A stretch of DNA of 64,000 bases, from positions 1,862,001-1,926,000 of the forward strand of contig NZ_SSBQ01000002.1 of assembly GCF_004795255.1 (NCBI RefSeq), given 5' to 3'. The notes below the pieces were generated by a model that saw only the letters and a program-made list of their open reading frames with translations, was not told where the DNA came from and ran no database searches. The position numbers were made by a program, and so were the translations under genes. Positions 42,857 to 51,303 of this stretch are shown one piece after another (position 1 is the stretch's first letter; every line of letters starts with the position of its first letter). The DNA comes from Streptomyces sp. RKND-216 (GTDB taxonomy: Bacteria; Actinomycetota; Actinomycetes; Streptomycetales; Streptomycetaceae).

Positions 42857-45742
42857 ATGGGGGAGCCGGCGTTCGGCGTGCTGGGCCCGCTGCGGGTGCG
42901 GGTGGGCGGCGCCCCGGTGCGCCTCGGCGGGCCGAAGCCGCGAGCGGTGCTGGCCACGCTCCTGTTGCAGCCCGGCGGGTTCGTGTCACTGGACGTGCTG
43001 ACCGAGGTGCTGTGGCCCGAGGGTGCGCCCCGGTCCGCGGTGGCGAACGTGCGGACGTACGTGCGCGCGCTGCGCAGCGCGCTCGCCACGGCGGGGGTGG
43101 ACACGAAAGGGCTGACCACGCGGCCCTCGGGCTACGCCCTGGACGTGGCGCCGGACGACCTCGACATGCTGCTGTTCGAACGGCGGCTGGAGCAGGCGCG
43201 GGCGGCGCGGGACCGGGGCGAGGACGCGGCGGCGCTGCGCGGCTACGAGGCTGCGCTCGGGCTGTGGCGGGGCGGTGTGCTGCAGGACGTGCCGTCGAGC
43301 GTGGTGTGGGACCCGGCGGTCACCCGGGTCGAGGAGCTGCGTGCGGTCGCGGTCGACGAGTGCCTGAAGGTGCGGCTGCGGCTGGGCGACTACGCCCCGC
43401 TGGTCGCGGAGTTGCGGGGCAGGCTGGCCGAGGACCCGGTGCGGGAGGACCTGTGGCAGATGCTCGTGCGGGCGCTGCACGGCGCCGGCCGCACCACCGA
43501 GGCGCGGGAGGCGTACGCGGAGGCCGAGCGGGTGCTGGCGGTCGAGCTGGGCGTCGAGCCGAGTGCGCCGCTGCGCGCGGTCGGGGTGGACCACGGGTAC
43601 GTGGGCCGGCGGCGTACGGCCGAACCCGGGCCGGTGTGCCAACTGCCGATGGACGTTCCGGACTTCACCGGCCGGGGGGACCAGATCGGCGTCCTGGAGG
43701 GGTGGCTGTCGGCGGCCGGACGGCAGCCGGTGGTCGCGGTGCTGTCGGGGCCGCCGGGGTCGGGGAAGTCGACGCTGGCGGTGCATGTGGCGCACCGGGT
43801 GCGGGACGCGTTCCCGGACGGGCAGCTCTTCGTCGACCTGGGCGGCTTGAGCGACCGGCCGCGTGAACCCGTCGACGTGCTGGCGGAGTTGCTGCGCAGC
43901 CTGGGGGTGATCGACGCGGCGATCCCCGCAGACCCGGCGGAGCGTGCCGCGCTGTTCCGGTCGCGGCTGGCGCAGCGGCGGTTCCTGGTGGTGCTGGACG
44001 ACGCGGCGGCCGGGGCGCAGGTGCGGCCGCTGCTGCCGGGCACCGGGGGTTCCGCGGTGCTGGTGACCTCCCGCCGCCGGCTCCCCGGGCTTCCGGCTTA
44101 CCACTGCGCGCTCGGCGTGATGGAACGGGACGAGGCGCGCGAGCTGCTGGGCACGATCGTCGGGACGGACCGTCTGCGGGCGGAGGGCGCGGAGGCGGAC
44201 CGGGTGCTCGCGGGCTGCGGTTCGCTGCCGCTGGCGGTGCGCATCGCCGGATCCCGGCTGGCGAACCGGCCGGGGTGGACCGTCGGGGCGCTGGCCGACT
44301 TCCTGCACGACGAGCGCGGCCGGCTGGACCAGCTCCAGACCGGCGAGCTGGAGGTGCGGGCGAGCGCGGAACTGAGCTACCGCCACCTGCCCGAGCCCGC
44401 CGCGACGGCGTTCCGCGTCTTCGGGCAGCTCCCGGACGAGGCGACGCCGGGCTGGCTGGTCGCGGCGGCGACGGGCGTGGCCGACGCGAACGCGGGCGGG
44501 CTGGAGACCCTGCTGGACGAGCACCTGGTCGAGGTGGTGGGCACCGACGCGCTGGGGATGCAGCGCTACCGCATGCACGATCTGCTGCGCTGCTACGCCC
44601 GGGAACTCGCCGAGGCCGACGGCGACGAGGTGCGGACGCGCCGCCGGCTACGAGTGGTGGACGACCTGGTCGCGCTGGCGCGCTGCGCGAACTCCGCGAT
44701 GCCGACCCGCTTCCTGGGCGTGCTGGGGGAACCGGCGCATCCGCAGGGAGCGGCCGCCGCGGTCGTACCGGCGGTGCGGGCGCGGCCGGTGGAGTGGTTC
44801 GAGTCCGAACGGCGTGTGCTGGTCGCCTCCGTGGAGTCGGCGCTGCGGCGGGGACACGTCGCGCAGGCCGCCGACCTCGCCGTCGAACTGGCCGGGTTCT
44901 TCGACATGCGCGGCTACTACGGCGACTGGCTGCGCACGCACCGGCTGGTGCTGGACGCGATGCAGGAACCGACCGACGCGCGGGCCGCGACGCTGCTGCG
45001 GAACCTCGGCCAGCTGCACCTCTACCAGGACCGTTACGCCGACGCGCTCGCCGCGTTCGACCTCTCGCGCTCGTTGTTCTCGCGCCTCGGGCACGGCTAC
45101 GGCGAAGCCGTCGCCGCGGTGGGCGCCGGGTCCGTGCACCGCGTGCTGAACGACCTGGAAACCGCGCTGGCGGCGTTCGGCGAGGCGCTGCGCGGCTTCG
45201 GCGAGGCCGGCGACCGGCACGGCGAGGCGGTCGCCCACAACGCGATCGCCTCGGTGTGGCTGGAGCGGGGCGAGCCGGAGGCGGCCACGCCCTGGCTGAC
45301 CGCCGCGCTGGAGCTGTCCGGTGGCGTGGGCGACCGGCACCGGGAGGCGCAGGTGCGGCGTCGGATGGCCGTCGCGCACGAGCAGCGCGGCGAACTCCGG
45401 CAGGCGCGACAGGAGCTGGAGCGGGCGCTGGGCATCTTCGACGAGCTGGGGGACGCGCACTGCGCGGCGTACGTGCAGCAGAGCGTCGGCGAACTGTGCC
45501 TGCGCCAGGGCCGTGCGGGTGAGGCGTCGGCGCTGCTGGTCGACGCGCTCAACGTGCAGCGGCAGCTCGGCGACCGCCGGGCGGAGGCACGGGTGGCGTG
45601 CCTGCTGGGCGAGCTGCATCACGCGACCGGCCGCAAGCAGACGGCGCGCCGCTACTTCCACCGTTCGCTGTCGACCTGGCGGCGGCTGGAGGTGCGGGAG
45701 CAGGCGGAGCTGGTGCACGCGAAGCTGCGGGCTCTGCGCTGA
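42857..45742 (+). CDS. AfsR/SARP-type regulator (BTAD, NB-ARC, TPR)
   Basis: A 961-residue activator. Residues 1-95 form an OmpR-like winged helix (FGVLGPLRVRVGGAPVRLGG; RAVLATLLLQPGGFVSLDVL), residues about 100-245 the bacterial transcriptional activation domain (REDLWQMLVRALHGAGRTTE), residues about 275-560 an NB-ARC ATPase with GPPGSGKST near 298 and FLVVLDDAA, then tetratricopeptide-like repeats to the C-terminus (LHLYQDRYADALAAFDLSRS). This is the AfsR architecture, which links ATP binding to activation of secondary metabolism or development. CGGAGG precedes ATG 42857. No biosynthetic cluster lies in the window, so it is an orphan or global regulator. Confidence 0.92.
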   Translation: MGEPAFGVLGPLRVRVGGAPVRLGGPKPRAVLATLLLQPGGFVSLDVLTEVLWPEGAPRSAVANVRTYVRALRSALATAGVDTKGLTTRPSGYALDVAPDDLDMLLFERRLEQARAARDRGEDAAALRGYEAALGLWRGGVLQDVPSSVVWDPAVTRVEELRAVAVDECLKVRLRLGDYAPLVAELRGRLAEDPVREDLWQMLVRALHGAGRTTEAREAYAEAERVLAVELGVEPSAPLRAVGVDHGYVGRRRTAEPGPVCQLPMDVPDFTGRGDQIGVLEGWLSAAGRQPVVAVLSGPPGSGKSTLAVHVAHRVRDAFPDGQLFVDLGGLSDRPREPVDVLAELLRSLGVIDAAIPADPAERAALFRSRLAQRRFLVVLDDAAAGAQVRPLLPGTGGSAVLVTSRRRLPGLPAYHCALGVMERDEARELLGTIVGTDRLRAEGAEADRVLAGCGSLPLAVRIAGSRLANRPGWTVGALADFLHDERGRLDQLQTGELEVRASAELSYRHLPEPAATAFRVFGQLPDEATPGWLVAAATGVADANAGGLETLLDEHLVEVVGTDALGMQRYRMHDLLRCYARELAEADGDEVRTRRRLRVVDDLVALARCANSAMPTRFLGVLGEPAHPQGAAAAVVPAVRARPVEWFESERRVLVASVESALRRGHVAQAADLAVELAGFFDMRGYYGDWLRTHRLVLDAMQEPTDARAATLLRNLGQLHLYQDRYADALAAFDLSRSLFSRLGHGYGEAVAAVGAGSVHRVLNDLETALAAFGEALRGFGEAGDRHGEAVAHNAIASVWLERGEPEAATPWLTAALELSGGVGDRHREAQVRRRMAVAHEQRGELRQARQELERALGIFDELGDAHCAAYVQQSVGELCLRQGRAGEASALLVDALNVQRQLGDRRAEARVACLLGELHHATGRKQTARRYFHRSLSTWRRLEVREQAELVHAKLRALR

Positions 45743-45848
45743 CGCCCCTGGGTACGGCCGGTCGTGCGCGGGCCGCAGCCGGTCGTGTGCTGCCGCCGGG
45801 CGGAACGGCCGGTTACGCCGTCCCGCCCCGTGCGACACCGGCAGCCGG

Positions 45849-46418
45849 TCAGCAGTTCTTGCTGCGCTGGCTGCGCTTGGTGTAGTCGCCCCACCGGACG
45901 CCCTGGACGACCGCGACCACGACGCTGCCGTTGTGGATCTGCTCGTAGTGCAGGTGGGGGGTGATGTTGTAGAGCGCGGAGGTGGCGCCGACACGGCCGA
46001 TCTTCTGGCCCAGCTTGACCCTGTCGCCCTTCTGGACGGCGCGGGTCTTCAGGTGGGCGTAGCGCGTCTGCCAGCCGTTCCCGTGGCCGATGACGATGGT
46101 GTTGCCGTAGCCGGTGCCCGTGGAGTAGTAGGAGGACAGCACCGTGCCGCCGGCGCTGGCGAAGACCCGCCGGCCGAGGTCGTCGGGGCTTCCGCTGGCG
46201 CTGTAGTGGTTCCAGTCGATGGAGTGCGCCGGGCTGTGGCCGTTCCAGTTGTTGCCGACCCAGGTCTGGTTGCACAGGAACGGCATCTTGAAGTTCGGCC
46301 GGGCGAGCGGTTCGGCGGACGAGGCGGCCTGCGGCGACGCGACGGCGACCGGCGCCGCGACCGTGACGGCTGCCGCGGCGCTCACGGCGGCCAGGAGGCT
46401 GCGGGTACGTCTGCGCAT
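45849..46418 (-). CDS. Secreted M23-family (LytM-like) metallopeptidase
   Basis: A 189-residue exported protein. The signal peptide (MRRRTRSLLAAVSAAAAVTVA) ends at AVASPQA. The M23 domain has HSIDWN as first zinc motif (His and Asp), VFASAGGTVLSSYYSTGTGY, YGNTIVIGHGNGWQTRYAHL and HLHYEQ, the HxH motif. This short form has no cell-wall-binding domain, and resembles secreted streptomycete M23 peptidases that cut glycyl or peptidoglycan cross-bridges. It is convergent with the AfsR-type gene. ATG 46418 is the only sensible start. Confidence 0.9.
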   Translation of the reverse strand: MRRRTRSLLAAVSAAAAVTVAAPVAVASPQAASSAEPLARPNFKMPFLCNQTWVGNNWNGHSPAHSIDWNHYSASGSPDDLGRRVFASAGGTVLSSYYSTGTGYGNTIVIGHGNGWQTRYAHLKTRAVQKGDRVKLGQKIGRVGATSALYNITPHLHYEQIHNGSVVVAVVQGVRWGDYTKRSQRSKNC

Positions 46419-46571
46419 GGATTCTCCCCTTGTCTTCGGTGACCAGGGGATTCAAGGAGGCGGGCATACAAAGCGGATACAAGCCCGGATACAAGAGCCC
46501 GGCGGGGACGCCGGGTGCGCGGCAACCGGTCGAGCTGACATGCCTGCGACAGCGGTGGGTAGCCTCCGCGG

Positions 46572-47234
46572 GTGCCCCACAACACCGTGAACTCATCGCA
46601 GACATCCACCCCGGCGCCTCGTCGGGCCGCACGGAGGGCGGGCCTCGCGACGACTGCCGCGACCGCCCTCGCCGCCCTGGCCGCGGCCTCGGCCCCGGCT
46701 GCCGCGGCCGGGAGCACCGACACAGCCGTACAGCGCAGCCCGGAGGGTGGACGCCACTGCGCCGTGGTGTACTTCGACCTCGGCGAGACGCTGGTCCACA
46801 CCGAGGACGACGGTTCGCTCCACTACCTGCCGGAAGCCGCCCGCCATCTGCGGGAGCTGCGTGAGGCGGACGTCGAGGTCGGCCTGATCACCAACGTCCC
46901 ACCCGAGTGGGGCGAGACGGACGCCGAACGGGCCGCGAAGCTGCGCGAGATCGTGGACGCCGACTGGACCGGCACCAGCCCGTTCGCGTGGGAGGACTTC
47001 GAGGGCCGCATCCTCACGCCCCGCACCGTCGAGGAGCGCAAGCCGTCCCCCGCGCTGTTCGAGCGGGGCTCCGGCGCCGCCCACGGCTGCCACGTGGTCT
47101 ACCAGGGCGAGACGGCGAAGGAGCTGGAAGTGGCCCGCAAGGAGGGCTACTTCACCTACGCCGTGGGGCGGGAGGGTGCGTGGCCGGCGTACCTGCCGGT
47201 GCCGGTGATCGAGGCCATCGCCCAACTGCCCTGA
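46572..47234 (+). CDS. HAD-like protein with N-terminal signal-like segment
   Basis: A 220-residue protein. Its first ~48 residues (RRAARRAGLATTAATALAAL through AAASAPAAAA) look like a Sec or Tat export signal. The rest is HAD-like: VVYFDLGETLVHT gives the nucleophile Asp and Thr, LITNVPPE is motif II, RKPSPALFERG holds the motif III Lys, and VVYQGETAKELEVARKEGYF resembles motif IV with Glu for Asp. The second Asp of DxD is Gly, as in some active DLG-type HADs. Export of a HAD enzyme is unusual. GTG 46572 is the start used; ribosome site weak. Substrate unknown. Confidence 0.72.
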   Translation: MPHNTVNSSQTSTPAPRRAARRAGLATTAATALAALAAASAPAAAAGSTDTAVQRSPEGGRHCAVVYFDLGETLVHTEDDGSLHYLPEAARHLRELREADVEVGLITNVPPEWGETDAERAAKLREIVDADWTGTSPFAWEDFEGRILTPRTVEERKPSPALFERGSGAAHGCHVVYQGETAKELEVARKEGYFTYAVGREGAWPAYLPVPVIEAIAQLP

Positions 47235-47281
47235 CGTCGCCGCCCGTCGGCTGCGTCAGGCGCATCCGCCGCAGGCGTACG

Positions 47282-47328
47282 CGGGCCGCGTGGCCGGCGA
47301 CCTCGGGGATCGCCGGCCACGCGGCCCG
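47282..47328. terminator. Perfect 19-bp hairpin between convergent HAD and wbl genes
   Basis: The arm at 47282-47300 (starts CGGGCCGCGTGGCC) pairs perfectly with 47310-47328 around a 9-base loop. GTACGC on both outer sides can extend the stem past a 2-base bulge. It is a strong bidirectional terminator. Confidence 0.85.
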
Positions 47329-47339
47329 TGCGTACTGCG

Positions 47340-47702
47340 TCAGGCGATGCGGCGGACAGGGGCGGCGCTCTCCGCTGCCGCCGCCGCGGACCGGCGCCGG
47401 CGCGCCAGCACCACGCGGCGCTCGGCCGCGGTCAGCCCGCCCCACACGCCGTACGGCTCCGGCTGGAGCAGCGCGTGCTCCCGGCACTCGACGAGGACGG
47501 GGCAGCGCGCGCACACCCGCTTGGCGGCCTGCTCACGGGCGAGGCGGGCGGCGGTGGGCTCCTTCGACGGGGCGAAGAACAGCCCGGCCTCGTCCCGGTG
47601 GCAGACCGCATCGGCGTGCCAGGGGCCGGCATCGTCGTCGCGGGCGGGCGCCCGTGGGGTGGGGACGGCGGCCTGCAGGGACTGATGCGGCGTTTGCAGC
47701 AC
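47340..47702 (-). CDS. wblI: WhiB-like [4Fe-4S] transcription factor
   Basis: A 120-residue Wbl protein. Four cluster cysteines are present at 34, 64, 67 and 73 (AVCHRDE; KRVCARCPVLVEC), followed by the turn motif GVWGG and the basic helix TAAERRVVLARRRR. FFAPSKEPTAARLAREQAAK lies between. Wbl proteins bind region 4 of a principal sigma factor and respond to O2 or NO. GTG 47702 has AGGAG seven bases upstream. The place between glpX and the fumarase genes agrees with wblI in S. coelicolor as I recall it, so the symbol is an inference from synteny. Confidence 0.82.
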   Translation of the reverse strand: MLQTPHQSLQAAVPTPRAPARDDDAGPWHADAVCHRDEAGLFFAPSKEPTAARLAREQAAKRVCARCPVLVECREHALLQPEPYGVWGGLTAAERRVVLARRRRSAAAAAESAAPVRRIA

Positions 47703-47915
47703 GGTCTGACTCCTACACGAGACGGCTACGGCGGTCGGTCTGGCCGATGTGTGCACCTTCACCCGTCTTGCTGCGCACGGCAGTTCGCGCTGCTCGCCGT
47801 ACGAGAGACGATGCACCAGCCTTACCCGCTGTGCGCGCGCTTATGCACACGGTGCCATGCGGCCGTGCGGTACGGCACGCCGTGCCGCGGACCGCCCACC
47901 GCACGCCCCGGGCGG

Positions 47916-48602
47916 TCAGTGCCCGTGCCCGTGGCCCTGGTGCAGATTCTTCAGCCGCTTGCCGCGCTTCGGCCTCGCCGAGACGCCGCCGAACAGCGCC
48001 AGCCCCTTGACGACGACCACCGGCGCGTCCGGGTCGGGCGAATCGTGGGAGCGGACGTCGAAGCCGCCGAAGATGCCGGTCCCGCGGCCGCGCAGGGTCA
48101 CGTTCTCGGGGATCCGGATGTCCACGCCGCCGAAGACGGCGGTGGCGTTGATGACGATCTCCCGCTGCGTGAACACGGCCTGGGTGAGGTCGATGTCGAC
48201 GCCGCCGAAGCAGGCGAAGGCGTTCGTCTTCCGGCCGATCCGCCAACTGCCGCGCCGGGTGGCGCCGCTGAAGATCGCGACGGCGTTGTCCGCGGCGCCC
48301 TCGTCACCGTGCGGAGCGACGTCGAACGCGGCGGCGGGCCGCAGAGCGGTCCTGCCAACCGGCTGCGGCAGGTCGCGGACCAGGGGTTCGAGCTGCCCCA
48401 TGGTCTTGGCGGCGTAGACCGCGTCCAGCCGCTCGGAATGCTCGTCCGCGTCGAGCCGGCCTTCGGCCAGCGCCTCGCGGAGGATGTCCGCGACGCGGTC
48501 ACGGTCGGCGTCCGACGCTCGTACGTCGGCCTCCGCGGCCGGTCGCACGGCGGGCTTCTCGTCCGGCGAGGGGCGCTTCTCCAGCGGCGAATCAGTCACC
48601 AC
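47916..48602 (-). CDS. DUF1707 and LiaF-like C-terminal domain protein
   Basis: A 228-residue protein. DUF1707 (about 25-80) is clear: VRASDADRDRVADILREALA followed by EGRLDADEHSERLDAVYAAK. The C-terminal part has repeated beta-strand units typical of the LiaF/cell-wall-antibiotic-response domain: FACFGGVDIDL, AVFGGVDIRIPE, GIFGGFDV and ALFGGVSA. The last residues are His-rich (HQGHGHGH), a possible metal site. No transmembrane segment is seen. Such proteins may sense envelope stress, but no function is proven. A palindrome, CGCGAT-AG-ATCGCG, lies just upstream at 48618-48631. Confidence 0.87.
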   Translation of the reverse strand: MVTDSPLEKRPSPDEKPAVRPAAEADVRASDADRDRVADILREALAEGRLDADEHSERLDAVYAAKTMGQLEPLVRDLPQPVGRTALRPAAAFDVAPHGDEGAADNAVAIFSGATRRGSWRIGRKTNAFACFGGVDIDLTQAVFTQREIVINATAVFGGVDIRIPENVTLRGRGTGIFGGFDVRSHDSPDPDAPVVVVKGLALFGGVSARPKRGKRLKNLHQGHGHGH

Positions 48603-48617
48603 GCCAGCCTACCCAGA

Positions 48618-48631
48618 CGCGATAGATCGCG
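48618..48631. promoter_or_regulatory. Inverted repeat CGCGAT-AG-ATCGCG upstream of the DUF1707 gene
   Basis: Six-base perfect arms with a 2-base spacer, 16 bases before the DUF1707 start on the reverse strand. It may be an operator or part of the ribosome-site leader. The binding protein is unknown. Confidence 0.4.
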
Positions 48632-48750
48632 ACCAGTGTCCGCGACGGGGAACCGTGCGCGCGTCACCCCGTGGCCGGACGCGCACGCGCCCGACACGGT
48701 GAACGGCGGCCTCCACTCCGGGAGCGGAGGCCGCCGCCGGACTCCTTCCG

Positions 48751-49350
48751 TCACCGCGCCGCCGACCAGGAGTGGGCGACGTCGACCACGACCCGGCCCC
48801 CCAGCGGGAACACGCGGAACGGCAGCCGCGCCCGGACTCCGAGGCCGAGCTGGGTCGTCCCCTCGTAGCTGGCGCCGTACCGCGCGTCGCGGAAGGTGCG
48901 GTAGCCGTCGAGGTCGACACCGGGAAGCGGCCGACCGGGCCGCCCGGCGTAGGTGGGCTCGAAGGTCTCCGGGTCGTAGGACGGCGCGCCGACCACGATC
49001 TCCAGCACCGCGCCGCCGGACATCGGCAGCGGCCGCCCGGAACCGTCCTGCTGGAAGCGGGACACGTAGCAGACGTGGTAGCCGGCCGCGGTCGCCGGAG
49101 CGTCGCTCCGGATGTCGAGGACCATCCGGTCGAAGCACGCGTGCCGGCCGGTACGGACGTCCACCAGAGGGCGGTTCGACACGAACGGCGCGGACTTGGG
49201 CGGGCTGCCCCAGGTCACGGCGCAGGACGCCGCAGCACCCCGGGCCGTAACGGCGGCGCTCGCGGCACCGCCGTCCGCCGCCGCGCTCGCCTGGACGGGG
49301 CCGGCCCCGGCGACGGCGGCGGTGACGAACAGAGTGATCATTCTTCGCAT
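48751..49350 (-). CDS. Secreted AMIN-like domain protein
   Basis: A 199-residue exported protein. The signal peptide (MRRMITLFVTAAVAGAGPVQ) ends near ASAAADG. The mature domain resembles actinobacterial AMIN-like proteins: PLVDVRTGRHACFDRMVLDI, GYHVCYVSRF, VLEIVVGAPSYDPET and RVFPLGGRVVVDVAHSW. Two Cys in the mature core could form a disulfide. AMIN domains usually bind cell-wall glycans or localise proteins to the envelope. ATG 49350 is preceded by a purine-rich AGGGGGC. It faces away from the fumarase gene. Function inferred from fold-like motifs only. Confidence 0.7.
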   Translation of the reverse strand: MRRMITLFVTAAVAGAGPVQASAAADGGAASAAVTARGAAASCAVTWGSPPKSAPFVSNRPLVDVRTGRHACFDRMVLDIRSDAPATAAGYHVCYVSRFQQDGSGRPLPMSGGAVLEIVVGAPSYDPETFEPTYAGRPGRPLPGVDLDGYRTFRDARYGASYEGTTQLGLGVRARLPFRVFPLGGRVVVDVAHSWSAAR

Positions 49351-49576
49351 GGCTGCCCCCTGTGGTGCAATACGTGAGGTTTCTCTTGCAATAGGGTCAG
49401 ACAGCGGAAATCGGAGAAAGTTGCAGCACTGAGAGACTCCGTGAGAATCCGCGAGAACACGGTCCTTCGGCTGCCGGGGCCCGGGGGCGGCGGGAGACCG
49501 GAGTCCCCGCGTCTTCCGGCCCCCGGGAAGCGTTCTACGCTGTGAAGCGCGCTCACCGTCGAGAGGAAGATGCCCC

Positions 49577-51253
49577 ATGGCCGCCACCCCGGAGTTCAGC
49601 TACACGGACCTGCTGCCGCGGGGTGAGGACACCACGCCGTACCGCCTGGTCACCGCCGAAGGCGTCAGCACCTTCGAGGCGGACGGCCGGACCTTCCTCT
49701 CCGTGGAGCCGGAGGCGCTGCGGACGCTCGCCTCCGAGGCGATGAAGGACATCGCGCACTACCTGCGGCCCGAGCACCTGGCCCAGCTGCGCCGCATCCT
49801 GGACGACCCGGAAGCCAGCGCGAACGACCGCTTCGTCGCGCTGGACCTGCTGAAGAACGCCAACATCGCCGCCGCCGGCGTCCTCCCGATGTGCCAGGAC
49901 ACCGGCACCGCCATCGTGATGGGCAAGCGCGGCCAGAACGTCCTCACACGGGGCCGGGACGAGGAAGCCCTCTCCCGCGGTATCCACGACGCCTACACGC
50001 AGCTCAACCTGCGGTACTCCCAGATGGCGCCGCTGACCATGTGGGAGGAGAAGAACACGGGCACCAACCTGCCCGCGCAGATCGAGCTCTACGCGACGGA
50101 CGGCGACGCCTACACGTTCCTCTTCATGGCCAAGGGCGGCGGCAGCGCCAACAAATCCTTCCTCTTCCAGGAGACGAAGGCGGTGCTGAACGAGGACTCG
50201 ATGATGAAGTTCCTCGAGGAGAAGATCCGCTCGCTGGGCACGGCCGCCTGCCCGCCGTACCACCTGGCGGTCGTCGTGGGCGGCACCAGCGCCGAGTACG
50301 CGCTCAAGACCGCCAAGTACGCCTCCGCGCACTACCTGGACGAGATCCCGGCCGAGGGCTCCCCGGCGGGGCACGGCTTCCGCGACAAGGAGTTGGAGGA
50401 GAAGGTCTTCGAGCTCACCCAGCGGATCGGCATCGGCGCCCAGTTCGGCGGCAAGTACTTCTGCCACGACGTGCGGGTGGTACGGCTGCCGCGGCACGGG
50501 GCCTCCTGCCCGGTCGCACTCGCGGTGTCCTGCTCTGCGGACCGGCAGGCGGTCGCGAAGATCACCGCCGAGGGCGTGTTCCTGGAGCAGCTGGAGACCG
50601 ACCCCGCACGGTTCCTGCCGGAGACCACGGACGACGAACTGGACGGCGAGGACGAGGTCGTGAAGATCGACCTCGAGCGTCCGATGGACGAGATCCGCGC
50701 CGAGCTGACCCGCCACCCGGTGAAGACCCGGCTGTCGCTGACCGGCCCGCTGGTCGTCGCACGCGACATCGCGCACGCCAAGATCAAGGAACGGCTGGAC
50801 GCGGGCGAGGAGATGCCGCAGTACCTGCGGGACCACGCGGTGTACTACGCCGGGCCCGCGAAGACGCCGGAGGGCTACGCGTCCGGCTCGTTCGGGCCGA
50901 CCACGGCCGGGCGCATGGACGCGTACGTGGAGCAGTTCCAGGCGGCCGGCGGCTCCATGGTGATGCTCGCCAAGGGCAACCGCAGCAAGCAGGTCACCGA
51001 CGCGTGCGCCGCGCACGGCGGCTTCTACCTCGGCTCGATCGGCGGACCGGCGGCCCGGCTGGCGCAGGACTGCATCCGGAAGGTGGAGGTCCTGGAGTAC
51101 GAGGAGCTGGGCATGGAGGCGGTCTGGCGGATCGAGGTGGAGGACTTTCCCGCGTTCGTCGTCGTCGACGACAAGGGGAACGACTTCTTCACGGACCCCG
51201 GTCCCGCGCAGCCCTTCGTCACCTCCATCCCTGTCGGCGGCCCCGCCCGCTGA
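49577..51253 (+). CDS. fumA: Class I fumarate hydratase, [4Fe-4S]
   Basis: A 558-residue single-chain class I fumarase. The N-terminal alpha domain has [35 protein letters not shown] and [20 protein letters not shown], which include the three cluster cysteines. The C-terminal beta domain has [35 protein letters not shown] and [15 protein letters not shown]. It interconverts fumarate and malate, using an O2-labile cluster. GAGAGGAAG lies 14-19 bases before ATG 49577. It is followed by an oxygen-stable class II fumarase 50 bases downstream on the same strand. The symbol is by function; Streptomyces databases may use another letter. Confidence 0.95.
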   Translation: MAATPEFSYTDLLPRGEDTTPYRLVTAEGVSTFEADGRTFLSVEPEALRTLASEAMKDIAHYLRPEHLAQLRRILDDPEASANDRFVALDLLKNANIAAAGVLPMCQDTGTAIVMGKRGQNVLTRGRDEEALSRGIHDAYTQLNLRYSQMAPLTMWEEKNTGTNLPAQIELYATDGDAYTFLFMAKGGGSANKSFLFQETKAVLNEDSMMKFLEEKIRSLGTAACPPYHLAVVVGGTSAEYALKTAKYASAHYLDEIPAEGSPAGHGFRDKELEEKVFELTQRIGIGAQFGGKYFCHDVRVVRLPRHGASCPVALAVSCSADRQAVAKITAEGVFLEQLETDPARFLPETTDDELDGEDEVVKIDLERPMDEIRAELTRHPVKTRLSLTGPLVVARDIAHAKIKERLDAGEEMPQYLRDHAVYYAGPAKTPEGYASGSFGPTTAGRMDAYVEQFQAAGGSMVMLAKGNRSKQVTDACAAHGGFYLGSIGGPAARLAQDCIRKVEVLEYEELGMEAVWRIEVEDFPAFVVVDDKGNDFFTDPGPAQPFVTSIPVGGPAR

Positions 51254-51303
51254 CGGCTCCGGGCTCCGCCCGGGGGCGGGAAAAGCGCGTTATGTTCGGG
51301 GCC

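Noticed and set aside
42857..45742. AfsR-type gene as the marker of a biosynthetic gene cluster
   Set aside because: No PKS, NRPS, terpene or RiPP genes were found around it.
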